A stretch of 64,000 nt of DNA from contig AP019005.1 in assembly GCA_003945285.1 (NCBI GenBank), positions 496,001 through 560,000 on the forward strand, given 5' to 3'. Under the pieces are notes generated by a model. It had not been told where the DNA came from. It searched no databases and saw nothing but the letters and a program-made list of their open reading frames with translations. Origin of the DNA: Hydrogenimonas sp. GTDB lineage: Bacteria > Campylobacterota > Campylobacteria > Campylobacterales > Hydrogenimonadaceae. The position numbers were made by a program, and so were the translations under genes. This document shows, piece by piece, positions 17,595-25,099 of this stretch (positions within the stretch are counted from its first letter, which is position 1; every line of letters begins with the position of its first letter).

Positions 17595-17695
17595 TGTTTA
17601 AACATGGAGTATGTTATGTCTATTCAGCATCTTCGCGTCGGCTTGCCGACTTTAAACAGTAGACTTCTTGCAAAACCGAAATGGAGGGGAGTATT

Positions 17696-18511
17696 ATGGC
17701 AGAGGTGGTATTGATAACGGGAGCGGCTTCCGGGATGGGAAAGAAAACGGCTGAGCTGCTGGCAGAGGAGGGGTATACCGTATATGGCGGTACCAGAGAT
17801 CAGAGCCTTGCGGATATAAAGAGCGATAATGTAAATGCGGTTTATCTGGATGTTACCAACAACTACTCCGTAAAAGAGGCGGTGGAAACCGTTATAGAAA
17901 AAGAGGGGAGAATAGATGTACTGGTTAACAATGCCGGGTACGGCCTTCTTGCAACAGTGGAGGATGGTACGGACAAGGAGATGTTCGACCAGTTCAATGT
18001 AAACGTGTTCGGCCTTCTTCGGGCAACCAGGGAGGTTCTTCCCTATATGAGAAAGGAGAGAAGAGGGGTCATAATAAACATTAGCTCCTTCCTCGGAAAA
18101 ATGGGACTTCCGCTTCTTACGCACTACAATGCGAGCAAATATGCCGTAGAGGGTATAGTCGACTCTCTCAGGTTCGAGACTCTGCCGTTCGGCATCCGGG
18201 TCCACTCTATTCAGTCTGGGCTTTTCGGTACGAACTTCGTAAAAAAGGGGCTTGTCGTCAACCCCGATACCGTCAGCGAAGAGTCGCCCTACAAGGAGCT
18301 TGTTGCACACTTCGCTCCGATTGTCGCTAATGCGATAAACGAGGGGCCGGAACCGCTCCCCGTCGCACAGGCGGTAAAGAGTATAATAGAGAATGAAGAT
18401 GCCGATATCTTCGTTCCGGTGGGTACGGAGGCGGAGACATTCGTACCGATGAGAAGAGAGTTGGACGATAAAGCTTTCGAAAAGAGGGTGAAAGAGACCT
18501 TCGGAATATAG
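17696..18511 (+). CDS. Short-chain dehydrogenase/reductase, paralogue 2
   Basis: This protein of about 271 residues has TGAASGMG, NNAG, NISS and Y-x3-K (YNASKYA) motifs of the classical SDR family. It is a close paralogue of the enzyme at 15774. Start 17696 follows GGAGGGGAG, better than the upstream ATG at 17681. It has its own promoter with the direct-repeat operator. The paired copies around their probable regulator suggest a duplication and regulatory circuit for an unknown carbonyl or alcohol substrate. Confidence 0.88.
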   Translation: MAEVVLITGAASGMGKKTAELLAEEGYTVYGGTRDQSLADIKSDNVNAVYLDVTNNYSVKEAVETVIEKEGRIDVLVNNAGYGLLATVEDGTDKEMFDQFNVNVFGLLRATREVLPYMRKERRGVIINISSFLGKMGLPLLTHYNASKYAVEGIVDSLRFETLPFGIRVHSIQSGLFGTNFVKKGLVVNPDTVSEESPYKELVAHFAPIVANAINEGPEPLPVAQAVKSIIENEDADIFVPVGTEAETFVPMRRELDDKAFEKRVKETFGI

Positions 18512-18523
18512 AGGATATATGCG

Positions 18524-19648
18524 ATGAGAACCGTCATTTCGATACTTCTCATATCTTTCGTCATCTTCGCGATCTATTTCAAAATAGGGTTGATTATACC
18601 TGCCGGCGGAGAGGGGGAGCCGGAGATAAGAAGCGAAGAGCTCCGCCAGCGTGCACTCAGCCGCGGTCTCGCACCGGTTCCGAAGAGCTGGGAAGAGGCC
18701 AAAAAGATCGTTGAGAATCGGAAAAACCCGCTTACGGCGAAAAAGATAGAGCTTGGGAGGGCGCTATATTTCGACCCGATACTCTCCGAAGACTCCACTG
18801 TAAGCTGCGCCTCATGCCACATTCTGGAAGATGGAGGAGACGACAACCGCCCTACGGCGATAGGTATCGGCGGGCAGCCAAACCCTTTTCACCTCAACTC
18901 TCCGACCGTATTGAACGCCGCACTGGCGAAACGTCAGTTCTGGGACGGAAGAAGCCCGGATGTGGAAGATCAGGCCAAAGGGCCGATACAGGCGCCCTTC
19001 GAGATGGGAATGACGCCTGCGGAAGTCGTGAAGAGGGTAAAAGCCGACAGCGGCTACAGGAGCTTGTTCGCCGAGGTGTTTCCTGAAGAGGGGATAACCT
19101 TCGATACGGTTACAAAAGCGATAGCGGCCTTCGAGAGAACCCTTCTCACCCGCGGGGCATTCGACCGTTTCCTGGAGGGGGACGATGATGCGATATCGCA
19201 AAAAGCCAAAAAGGGGTTGTACCTTTTTATGAGGATAGGGTGCAAAGGTTGCCATACAGGCATGAGTGTCGGAGGGCAGAGCCTGCAGCGCTTTCCCCTC
19301 AGAAGATACAACTCCATACTCTCTCCGGAGTCCTATTTCATAAACGATGAGCGCTATTTTGCCGGGTTCAGATGGCAGAAGGTCGGCAGTAGCGAAGCAT
19401 ACCCTTTTCCGGATATAGGAGGGTTTCACGGCCGTAACGGGCAGTTCCTGTTCCGGGTTCCGATACTTCGCAACGTGACCAGGACGGCACCATACTTTCA
19501 CAACGGTTCAGTGGAGAAGATCGAAGATGCTGTGCGCATCATGGCCCGCCATCAGCTCGGGCTTATCCTGAGTGAAGGACAGATCGGTGAGATAGTCGCC
19601 TTTTTGAAGACGCTCGAAGGCGATCCTGTGGGGTATGAAATAAGATGA
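18524..19648 (+). CDS. Diheme cytochrome c peroxidase (CcpA/MauG family)
   Basis: This 374-residue protein has an N-terminal hydrophobic anchor or signal (about 4-25) and two heme c sites: CASCH at about 90-94 and CKGCH at about 240-244. The conserved downstream features (FWDGRSPDVEDQAKGPI, FRVPILRNVTRTAPYFHNG) belong to bacterial diheme peroxidases. It would reduce H2O2 in the periplasm with cytochrome c electrons. It overlaps the thioredoxin-like gene by four bases. Confidence 0.93.
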   Translation: MRTVISILLISFVIFAIYFKIGLIIPAGGEGEPEIRSEELRQRALSRGLAPVPKSWEEAKKIVENRKNPLTAKKIELGRALYFDPILSEDSTVSCASCHILEDGGDDNRPTAIGIGGQPNPFHLNSPTVLNAALAKRQFWDGRSPDVEDQAKGPIQAPFEMGMTPAEVVKRVKADSGYRSLFAEVFPEEGITFDTVTKAIAAFERTLLTRGAFDRFLEGDDDAISQKAKKGLYLFMRIGCKGCHTGMSVGGQSLQRFPLRRYNSILSPESYFINDERYFAGFRWQKVGSSEAYPFPDIGGFHGRNGQFLFRVPILRNVTRTAPYFHNGSVEKIEDAVRIMARHQLGLILSEGQIGEIVAFLKTLEGDPVGYEIR

Positions 19649-20034
19649 GGGGGATCATTGCGGCGGTGATGATGCTCTGCTCACTGCTTGAAGCTTCTAC
19701 GATCAGGTGGTACGGCACTTTCGATGCCGCCCTGGAAGCTTCACGGAGCTCCGGCAAACCGATGTTCGTAGTGCTTGTAGAGAGGGGGTGCGGCGAGTGC
19801 AGGCAGCTTTTTGTATCTGCACTGAGGCGGGAGCGCATCGTCCGTCTGGTTAACGGGAAGACGATACCTGTAATCGTGACCAAGGAGAACGAAGACTACC
19901 CTATAGAGCTCCTCTATACCCTGGAGTACCCGGCGATCTTTCTGCTCTCACCCCGGGAGGTTCTTCTCAAACCGCCTGTTACCGGGGCGGTCGATGCCGC
20001 TCTACTTGAAGAAAAAATCTTTGACGAACTTTAG
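19645..20034 (+). CDS. Periplasmic thioredoxin-like protein
   Basis: This 129-residue protein has a short signal peptide (MRGIIAAVMMLCSLLEAS) and a thioredoxin fold of the DUF255/thioredoxin_7 type, with active-site motif CGEC (about 48-51) and a cis-Pro region (LEYPAIFLL). Translational coupling to the peroxidase suggests it reduces cysteines during cytochrome c maturation or protects the periplasm. Specific substrate unknown. The 3' end overlaps a convergent gene by 33 bases. Confidence 0.82.
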   Translation: MRGIIAAVMMLCSLLEASTIRWYGTFDAALEASRSSGKPMFVVLVERGCGECRQLFVSALRRERIVRLVNGKTIPVIVTKENEDYPIELLYTLEYPAIFLLSPREVLLKPPVTGAVDAALLEEKIFDEL

Positions 20035-20373
20035 CTCTTTCTCGTTTAGATGCATGGTGTCTACCGTTCTGTTCTCATCATCCAGAATGAGCAGCGTGGA
20101 GTCTTTGATCTGAAGGTGGGAGCGCCCCCACTTTTTCAGAAGGTCATCAAACGCCAGGAACACCTTCGCATTATCGATTTTGAGCTTTTCGCCGGTATTT
20201 TTGTTTACCAGGTCGAGGCCTCCGATGGTCTTTGTCAACTCGTAGGGAAAGTATGCGCTGATCTTTTCTATTACATGCCTATCTTTCTTTTCGGGCATGT
20301 TGCTTATGAACATGCTGATACTCAAAAAGGCGAAAACGGCCATCAGGGCCCAAACCATCTTTTTACTTAACAT
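20002..20373 (-). CDS. Membrane-anchored protein of unknown function
   Basis: This 123-residue protein has one N-terminal transmembrane helix (about 7-25) and a soluble domain with no motif I can assign. Its start overlaps the end of the precorrin-2 dehydrogenase gene by 11 bases, so both belong to the operon behind the FNR-type box at 21012. Codon pattern and overlap indicate a real gene. A role in siroheme or heme d1 handling is only a guess from position. Confidence 0.7.
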   Translation of the reverse strand: MLSKKMVWALMAVFAFLSISMFISNMPEKKDRHVIEKISAYFPYELTKTIGGLDLVNKNTGEKLKIDNAKVFLAFDDLLKKWGRSHLQIKDSTLLILDDENRTVDTMHLNEKELKFVKDFFFK

Positions 20374-20947
20374 TCCTATCCTTTGGAAAGAGATTTTCGA
20401 TATACTTTTTGGCTTTTTCGTCCAGCATCTTCATCCGCTCTCTCCCTTTGGGCAGCGAAGCGCGAAGATGTTTCATCTCTTCGAGGAACTCCGAGATGGA
20501 GTCGGGGATGATCCTCTCTATAGCCCGGCGAAGATACTTCGCGACGGAGGGCGAGATGCCGGATGTGGAGAAAGCGACCGTAAGATCACCCTTTTTCATA
20601 TAGGAGGGGAAGATGAAGTCGCAATAGTCGACGGAGTCGACACTGTTGCATAGAGTGTGGCGCGATCTGCACTCATCGTATATCTCTTTTTGCAGCTTCA
20701 GGTCGTCAACGGCTACGACGACGATATCGAAACCCTCCAGATCACCGCTTTCGTAGCGGCGCTCATGCAGTTTCAGGCCGCCTGACTCTATCAGCTCTCT
20801 TGTCTCTTTTGCTATCTTCGGGGCAATTACTGTTATATCGTCGGTGAAATCGAGCAGTTTTTCCAGCTTTTCGCCGGCAATGTATCCGCCGCCGACTACC
20901 AGCACCTTTCTGCCGTCGAGTTTGATGAATGCCGGAAAATATGCCAA
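20363..20947 (-). CDS. Precorrin-2 dehydrogenase / sirohydrochlorin ferrochelatase (CysG N-terminal, Met8-like)
   Basis: This 194-residue protein has a Rossmann NAD-binding start (VLVVGGGYIAGEKLEKLL) and the CysG/Met8 signature (NSVDSVDYCDFIFPSYMKKGDLTVAFSTSG, in part). It oxidises precorrin-2 and inserts iron to make siroheme, needed by the nitrite reductase at 33186 and as the heme d1 precursor. It is transcribed divergently from the siroheme decarboxylase gene with one shared FNR-type box between them. Confidence 0.92.
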   Translation of the reverse strand: MAYFPAFIKLDGRKVLVVGGGYIAGEKLEKLLDFTDDITVIAPKIAKETRELIESGGLKLHERRYESGDLEGFDIVVVAVDDLKLQKEIYDECRSRHTLCNSVDSVDYCDFIFPSYMKKGDLTVAFSTSGISPSVAKYLRRAIERIIPDSISEFLEEMKHLRASLPKGRERMKMLDEKAKKYIENLFPKDRNVK

Positions 20948-20983
20948 TACCTATCCTTCCTGCAGCGCCTTGAAGTGGGAATA

Positions 20984-21054
20984 ATCTTATCATACCCTCC
21001 TTGAAAAGCCGTTGATAGACGTCAAGGAAAGTGTAAAGAGGAAAACTTTATAAT
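20984..21054. promoter_or_regulatory. Bidirectional promoter with CRP/FNR-type box
   Basis: The palindrome TTGATAGACGTCAA is at 21012-21025. On the plus strand a perfect TATAAT lies at 21049-21054. On the minus strand TAAGAT lies at 20989-20984. Both are near class II spacing from the box centre, so one site may activate siroheme synthesis and siroheme decarboxylation together. Confidence 0.85.
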
Positions 21055-21077
21055 GGATCAAAAAAAGCGATGAGATT

Positions 21078-22085
21078 ATGGAAAAAGAGTTTCTAACACT
21101 GATACAGAAAGAGTTTCCCCTCTGCAGAAGACCCTTCATGGAGCTTGCGCAGAAGCTTGGATGCGGCGAAGATGAGGTTTTGAGTCTTTATACCAGACTT
21201 AAAGAAGAGAAGATAATACGCCAGACTTCCGCCATCTTCGATACGAAGAGTCTCGGGTACAGATCTTCGCTAGTAGCATTCAAAACCGACAATATAGAGG
21301 AAGCGGCAGCCGTCATCAACAGCCATCCCGGCGTAAGCCACAATTATGAAAGGGAGAACCCGTACAACCTCTGGTTTACAATTGCGGTGGCTCCAGACTC
21401 GAAGCTTGGGCTTGAAAAAACGGTGGAGCTTCTGGCGGAGCGGACCGGATGCAAAGAGTACATCATACTCCCTACGAAGAGAATGTTCAAGATATCGGTA
21501 CAGCTCGATCTCAAGGGAGACAGGGCCAGGAAAGAGAGCCGCAAAAAGGTGAAAAAGGAGCCGATGGAGCTCGAAGATATCCATTATGAGATGATAAAGG
21601 GGCTTCAGAAAGATATTCTTCCGCAAAAAGAGCCTTTTGCGCATCTGGTCGACTCTCTCGGTATCGATTACGAAACTCTCGCAGCCGAGACGCAGAGAAT
21701 GAAAAGGGCCGGTCTGATGAGGCGTTTCGCTTCGATTCTCTACCACAGAAAGGCCGGTTTCACCGCAAATGCGATGGTGGTCTGGAAGGTGCCGGAGGAG
21801 CGTGCCGAGGAGATAGGTGAAACCGTGGCCGCCTACAGTGCCGTGAGCCACTGCTATCTGCGCCCGGTATATCCCGACTGGCCCTATCCCCTCTTTTCCA
21901 TGGTTCACGGGAAGAGCAGGGAGGAGGTCGAAAAGGTAGTATCGGAGATGGCCGAGGAGATAGGCGTGGATGAATACCGCTACCTATACTCGACCAGGGA
22001 GTTCAAAAAAGTCCGTATAAACTACTTCTCAAACGAGTTCGCCGAGTGGGAAAAGCGCTATAACCCAAATCCGGAAATGGAGTAG
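21078..22085 (+). CDS. Siroheme decarboxylase, fused NirDL/NirGH type
   Basis: This 335-residue protein is made of two AsnC/Lrp-like halves (about 1-150 and 165-325). Each has a winged-helix part and a ferredoxin-like part with a His-Tyr motif (VSHNYER and VSHCYLRP). NirD, L, G and H decarboxylate siroheme to 12,18-didecarboxysiroheme in heme d1 synthesis. One fused chain replaces the two to four separate genes of Pseudomonas. An alternative, AhbA/AhbB-type activity for alternative heme synthesis, uses the same fold, but nirS and nirJ here favour heme d1. Confidence 0.88.
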   Translation: MEKEFLTLIQKEFPLCRRPFMELAQKLGCGEDEVLSLYTRLKEEKIIRQTSAIFDTKSLGYRSSLVAFKTDNIEEAAAVINSHPGVSHNYERENPYNLWFTIAVAPDSKLGLEKTVELLAERTGCKEYIILPTKRMFKISVQLDLKGDRARKESRKKVKKEPMELEDIHYEMIKGLQKDILPQKEPFAHLVDSLGIDYETLAAETQRMKRAGLMRRFASILYHRKAGFTANAMVVWKVPEERAEEIGETVAAYSAVSHCYLRPVYPDWPYPLFSMVHGKSREEVEKVVSEMAEEIGVDEYRYLYSTREFKKVRINYFSNEFAEWEKRYNPNPEME

Positions 22086-22118
22086 ATAGAAATCTTTGCG
22101 GTGCTTGCAGTCAAGCTG

Positions 22119-22172
22119 TTTGGGAAAAAATTTGAGGCGCACCCGCCAGGTGTGTCGACGGTTTTTCCCAAA
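22119..22172. terminator. Hairpin after the siroheme decarboxylase gene
   Basis: The arms TTTGGGAAAAA (22119-22129) and TTTTTCCCAAA (22162-22172) are perfectly complementary around a 32-base loop that holds a smaller GC-rich stem. It probably ends the upstream transcript. Confidence 0.6.
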
Positions 22173-22226
22173 GTGAATAGCTGAATGATCATTACTGGTT
22201 CATCTATCTCTGTTTTGGGATTTGGG

Positions 22227-22232
22227 TATAAT
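22227..22232 (+). promoter_or_regulatory. -10 box directly before the histidine kinase gene
   Basis: TATAAT ends six bases before the ATG of the kinase gene, preceded by TTTGGG. A normal start 6-7 bases downstream would fall on the ATG itself, which would give a leaderless mRNA. No Shine-Dalgarno sequence is visible, in agreement. Confidence 0.6.
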
Positions 22233-22238
22233 TAGCCT

Positions 22239-23462
22239 ATGTTCAAACAGTATAAAGACGCCATAGAGAGCTCCAATATCGTCTCGAAAACGGATATCGA
22301 CGGGATCATCACTTTCGTAAACGACGAGTTCTGCAAGATATCCGGCTACTCCAGAGAGGAGCTGATAGGAAAAAACCACAACATAGTCCGCCACCCCGAC
22401 GTTCCGGCAAGCAACTTCAAACGCCTCTGGGATACCATTCTGCAAAAAAAGATCTTCAAGGCGACCGTCATGAACCGGGCCAAAGACGGCTCTACCTTCT
22501 ATGTAAACACGACAATCATACCGATACTGGACGAGAAGGGTGAGATAGAGGAGTTCATAGCTATCAGATACGACGTAACCAAAGAGGTTAATCTGAAGAT
22601 GGCGCTGGAGAAGAAGGAGCAGGAGTTGGAAGCGTTGAACAGAACGCTTGAGAAGAGGGTGGCTCTGCAGACGCGAAAACTCTATGAACTGAACAAGAAC
22701 CTAGAGGAGCGGGTACGCGAAGAGGTGCGAAAAAACGAAGAGAAGCAGAAGATGCTCTTTTGGCAGTCCAGGTTTGCCAGCCTGGGGCAGATGATGGCAA
22801 ATATCGCACATCAGTGGAGGCAGCCCCTGACCGAGCTGACTCTGGCCCTCTTCAATATGAAAAGGGCCTCTGAAAGAAGAGACGACGTGCAGGTTGAAGA
22901 GGTATACAGCGAAGCGAAAGCGATGATCCAGAATATGTCGCAGACGATAGAGGATTTTATCAACTTCTTCAGACCGGACAAGCCGAAAGAGCCCTTTGTG
23001 ATCGCCAGAAGCCTGGAGGAGTCTATGCAGATACTTCACAAGTCCCTCGAAAAGGAGCATATACAGATCGAAACCTCCATCGACGACTCTCTCAAGGCCG
23101 TCGGTGTCAGTAACGAGTTGTCGCAGGTGATTATCAACCTTCTGCAGAATGCCAAGGATGCTTTCGCGGAGAAGAGTATCGCCCGCAAAAGAGTCTATAT
23201 AGAGGTATCGAGAGAGGATGATTTTGCGAAGATAGTCGTTGCTGACAACGCCGGCGGAATAGAGGAGTCGGCTCTCGAGAGAGTTTTCGAGCCCTACTTT
23301 ACCACGAAGCACACGGCGAAGGGTACCGGCCTGGGGCTTTTTATGTCCAAGATGATCGTGGAGAAGGGGCTTTTGGGGAGCATAGAGGCCGGAAACAGAG
23401 ACGGCGGCGCCTGTTTTACAATAAAGATTCCGCTTGCAGAGGAGACAGCCGATGTCGTGTAG
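22239..23462 (+). CDS. PAS-domain sensor histidine kinase
   Basis: This 407-residue kinase has no transmembrane segment. An N-terminal PAS domain (about 5-110, with GKNHNIVRHPDVPAS) is similar to the Aer-type PAS of Campylobacterota. A coiled coil follows (about 115-175), then a phosphoacceptor His in MMANIAHQWRQPL and an ATPase domain with N-box (NLLQNAKDAF), DNAGG and GTGLGLFMSK. It overlaps the response regulator gene, forming a pair. A redox or energy signal is plausible from the PAS type; the signal is not known. Confidence 0.9.
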   Translation: MFKQYKDAIESSNIVSKTDIDGIITFVNDEFCKISGYSREELIGKNHNIVRHPDVPASNFKRLWDTILQKKIFKATVMNRAKDGSTFYVNTTIIPILDEKGEIEEFIAIRYDVTKEVNLKMALEKKEQELEALNRTLEKRVALQTRKLYELNKNLEERVREEVRKNEEKQKMLFWQSRFASLGQMMANIAHQWRQPLTELTLALFNMKRASERRDDVQVEEVYSEAKAMIQNMSQTIEDFINFFRPDKPKEPFVIARSLEESMQILHKSLEKEHIQIETSIDDSLKAVGVSNELSQVIINLLQNAKDAFAEKSIARKRVYIEVSREDDFAKIVVADNAGGIEESALERVFEPYFTTKHTAKGTGLGLFMSKMIVEKGLLGSIEAGNRDGGACFTIKIPLAEETADVV

Positions 23463-24141
23463 CTCCAGACTTGTGAGATTGAGAGTCCTGCTCGTCGAGG
23501 ATGAGGTGACGTTGGCGAAACTGCTCAAAGAGGCGATAGGCGACTACTTCGCCGAGTTCACGGTAGCCCATGACGGGATAGAGGGTTTGGATATTTTCAG
23601 AAAACGCAGGCCGGATATCGTAATAACCGATATAACGATGCCCAAAATGGACGGACTTCAGCTTGCATCGGCGATAAAGTCCGAAAGTCCGGATACCCCC
23701 GTCGTTATACTGAGCGCCTACAGTGACAAGCAGAAGCTTCTGGGTGCGATAGATGTCGGGGTGGTGAAGTACTTTATAAAACCTTTCGATCCGGAAGAGC
23801 TCTTGAGCTATCTTTGCGAGCTTGCGGAGCGCATAAAGAGAGAGAACAGGATAAGGCTTATAGAGCCGTTCGAATACGATCTTCAGAGCGAGCAGCTGTT
23901 CAGAAAAGGGGTGCTCGTACATCTGAGCAAGCGGGAGAGCAGGTTCATAGCGCAGCTTCTGCACAGTCCCAACCGCTACCTCTCGAACGAGGCGATCAAA
24001 GCCGCGCTATGGCCCGGCGAAGAGGTGAGTGACGACAGGCTCAGAACCTTTATAAAGCGGGTGAGACAGAAGAGTGACAGAAAGCTCATAGAGAATATAT
24101 CGGGACAGGGGTATCTGCTGGCAGGTGACAAAAAAGCGTAA
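23449..24141 (+). CDS. Response regulator with winged-helix output
   Basis: This 230-residue protein has a receiver domain (LVEDE; phospho-acceptor in DIVITDITMP; conserved Lys in YFIKPFD) and a C-terminal OmpR-like DNA-binding domain (LSKRESRFIAQLL to ISGQGYLL). Start 23449 overlaps the kinase stop. The PAS kinase upstream is its likely partner. Targets cannot be read from the sequence. The plus-strand gene ends 28 bases from the convergent nrdG. Confidence 0.9.
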   Translation, partial: PMSCSSRLVRLRVLLVEDEVTLAKLLKEAIGDYFAEFTVAHDGIEGLDIFRKRRPDIVITDITMPKMDGLQLASAIKSESPDTPVVILSAYSDKQKLLGAIDVGVVKYFIKPFDPEELLSYLCELAERIKRENRIRLIEPFEYDLQSEQLFRKGVLVHLSKRESRFIAQLLHSPNRYLSNEAIKAALWPGEEVSDDRLRTFIKRVRQKSDRKLIENISGQGYLLAGDKKA

Positions 24142-24168
24142 GTCCGGCGGAGGTGCTCTTAGCCTGCG

Positions 24169-24846
24169 TCAGCGCCATATTATCTGAAGGGTATCTTCAA
24201 GCAGTGATTCGTCGAAGTCTCTTTCCGCTCTCTTCAGGTTCGCTATATTGTTTCTCGTCTCTATGAATCTCTGAAGATAGTAGGGGCCGGTGTAGCCATA
24301 TTTTTTCAGCTCTTTCATCATTGCATTTATATCTTCAGGCTGAAGCAGATCGGAGTGTATGGTGGTACGGACTTCGAACTCCGAGCCGCTGGAGACCAGA
24401 AACTCCAGTGTTTCTGTGAATGCGGTATATTTACTGGAGCCTGTTATGTAGCCGAATTTTCCGTTTATGGCTTTGAAATCGAGGGCGATGTAGTCGACAA
24501 GGCCCTCTTGTGTCAGAGACTTTATCACCTCGGTATTGAGGCCGTTCGTATCCAGTTTTATCGAAAAACCGAGATCCCTGATTTTCCGGCATACCGGAAG
24601 CAGGTCGTGTATAGTCGGCTCCCCGCCGCTCAGAACCACTCCGTCGAGCAGTCCCGTGCGCCTTCGCAGAAAGTCATACAGCTCTTCTACCCCGTAATTA
24701 CCCTCTTTGGCAAAGACTATATCGCTGTTGTAGCAGTACATACAGCGCATGTTGCAGCCACAGAACCAGACTATACAGGCGAGCTTTCGCGGATAGTCCA
24801 GATGCGTAAAAGGGGTGATGTCGAAAATCGGTTTATCGTTCAACAA
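24169..24846 (-). CDS. nrdG: NrdG-type radical SAM activase of anaerobic ribonucleotide reductase
   Basis: This 225-residue radical SAM protein has cluster motif CNMRCMYC (about 31-38) and the GGEPT motif. It would generate the glycyl radical on the anaerobic ribonucleotide reductase. Its length is nearer to the NrdG group of epsilon- and delta-proteobacteria than to the 155-residue E. coli form. Its start overlaps the small glycyl-radical-domain gene by 14 bases, so the activase and its target peptide are translationally coupled. Confidence 0.9.
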   Translation of the reverse strand: MLNDKPIFDITPFTHLDYPRKLACIVWFCGCNMRCMYCYNSDIVFAKEGNYGVEELYDFLRRRTGLLDGVVLSGGEPTIHDLLPVCRKIRDLGFSIKLDTNGLNTEVIKSLTQEGLVDYIALDFKAINGKFGYITGSSKYTAFTETLEFLVSSGSEFEVRTTIHSDLLQPEDINAMMKELKKYGYTGPYYLQRFIETRNNIANLKRAERDFDESLLEDTLQIIWR

Positions 24847-24988
24847 ACTGCTTTCTCTGACGATGTTCGCCTTTTTTGCCTATATTGAAGCTCTCTACCG
24901 GTCTGTGGTAACCCATCACCCTGGTATATACGGTGCATCTTGTGCGTCGATCCTGGAATCTTTTGAGTATATCCTCTCTGCTGTTCAT
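24833..24988 (-). CDS. Stand-alone glycyl radical domain of class III ribonucleotide reductase
   Basis: This 51-residue protein starts at an ATG at 24988 behind an ideal AAAGGAGG at seven bases and overlaps nrdG. Its centre reads TRVMGYHRPVESFNIGKKGE, the glycyl radical signature normally fused to the end of NrdD (RVxGY with the radical Gly at residue 27). The large NrdD chain upstream ends at a TAG after its zinc-site CPKC and lacks this motif, so the two parts are separate genes 111 bases apart. The good ribosome-binding site argues against a sequencing error. Confidence 0.87.
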   Translation of the reverse strand: MNSREDILKRFQDRRTRCTVYTRVMGYHRPVESFNIGKKGEHRQRKQFVER

Positions 24989-25099
24989 ATCTATCCTCCT
25001 TTCATTTGTTGGTTATGAACCCTTGTGTATCGGGTCTGATTATATTTCCCGCCATGTGCAGCAGCAGCCTCATAAATGAGCCCGGTGACTGGTCTTTGG

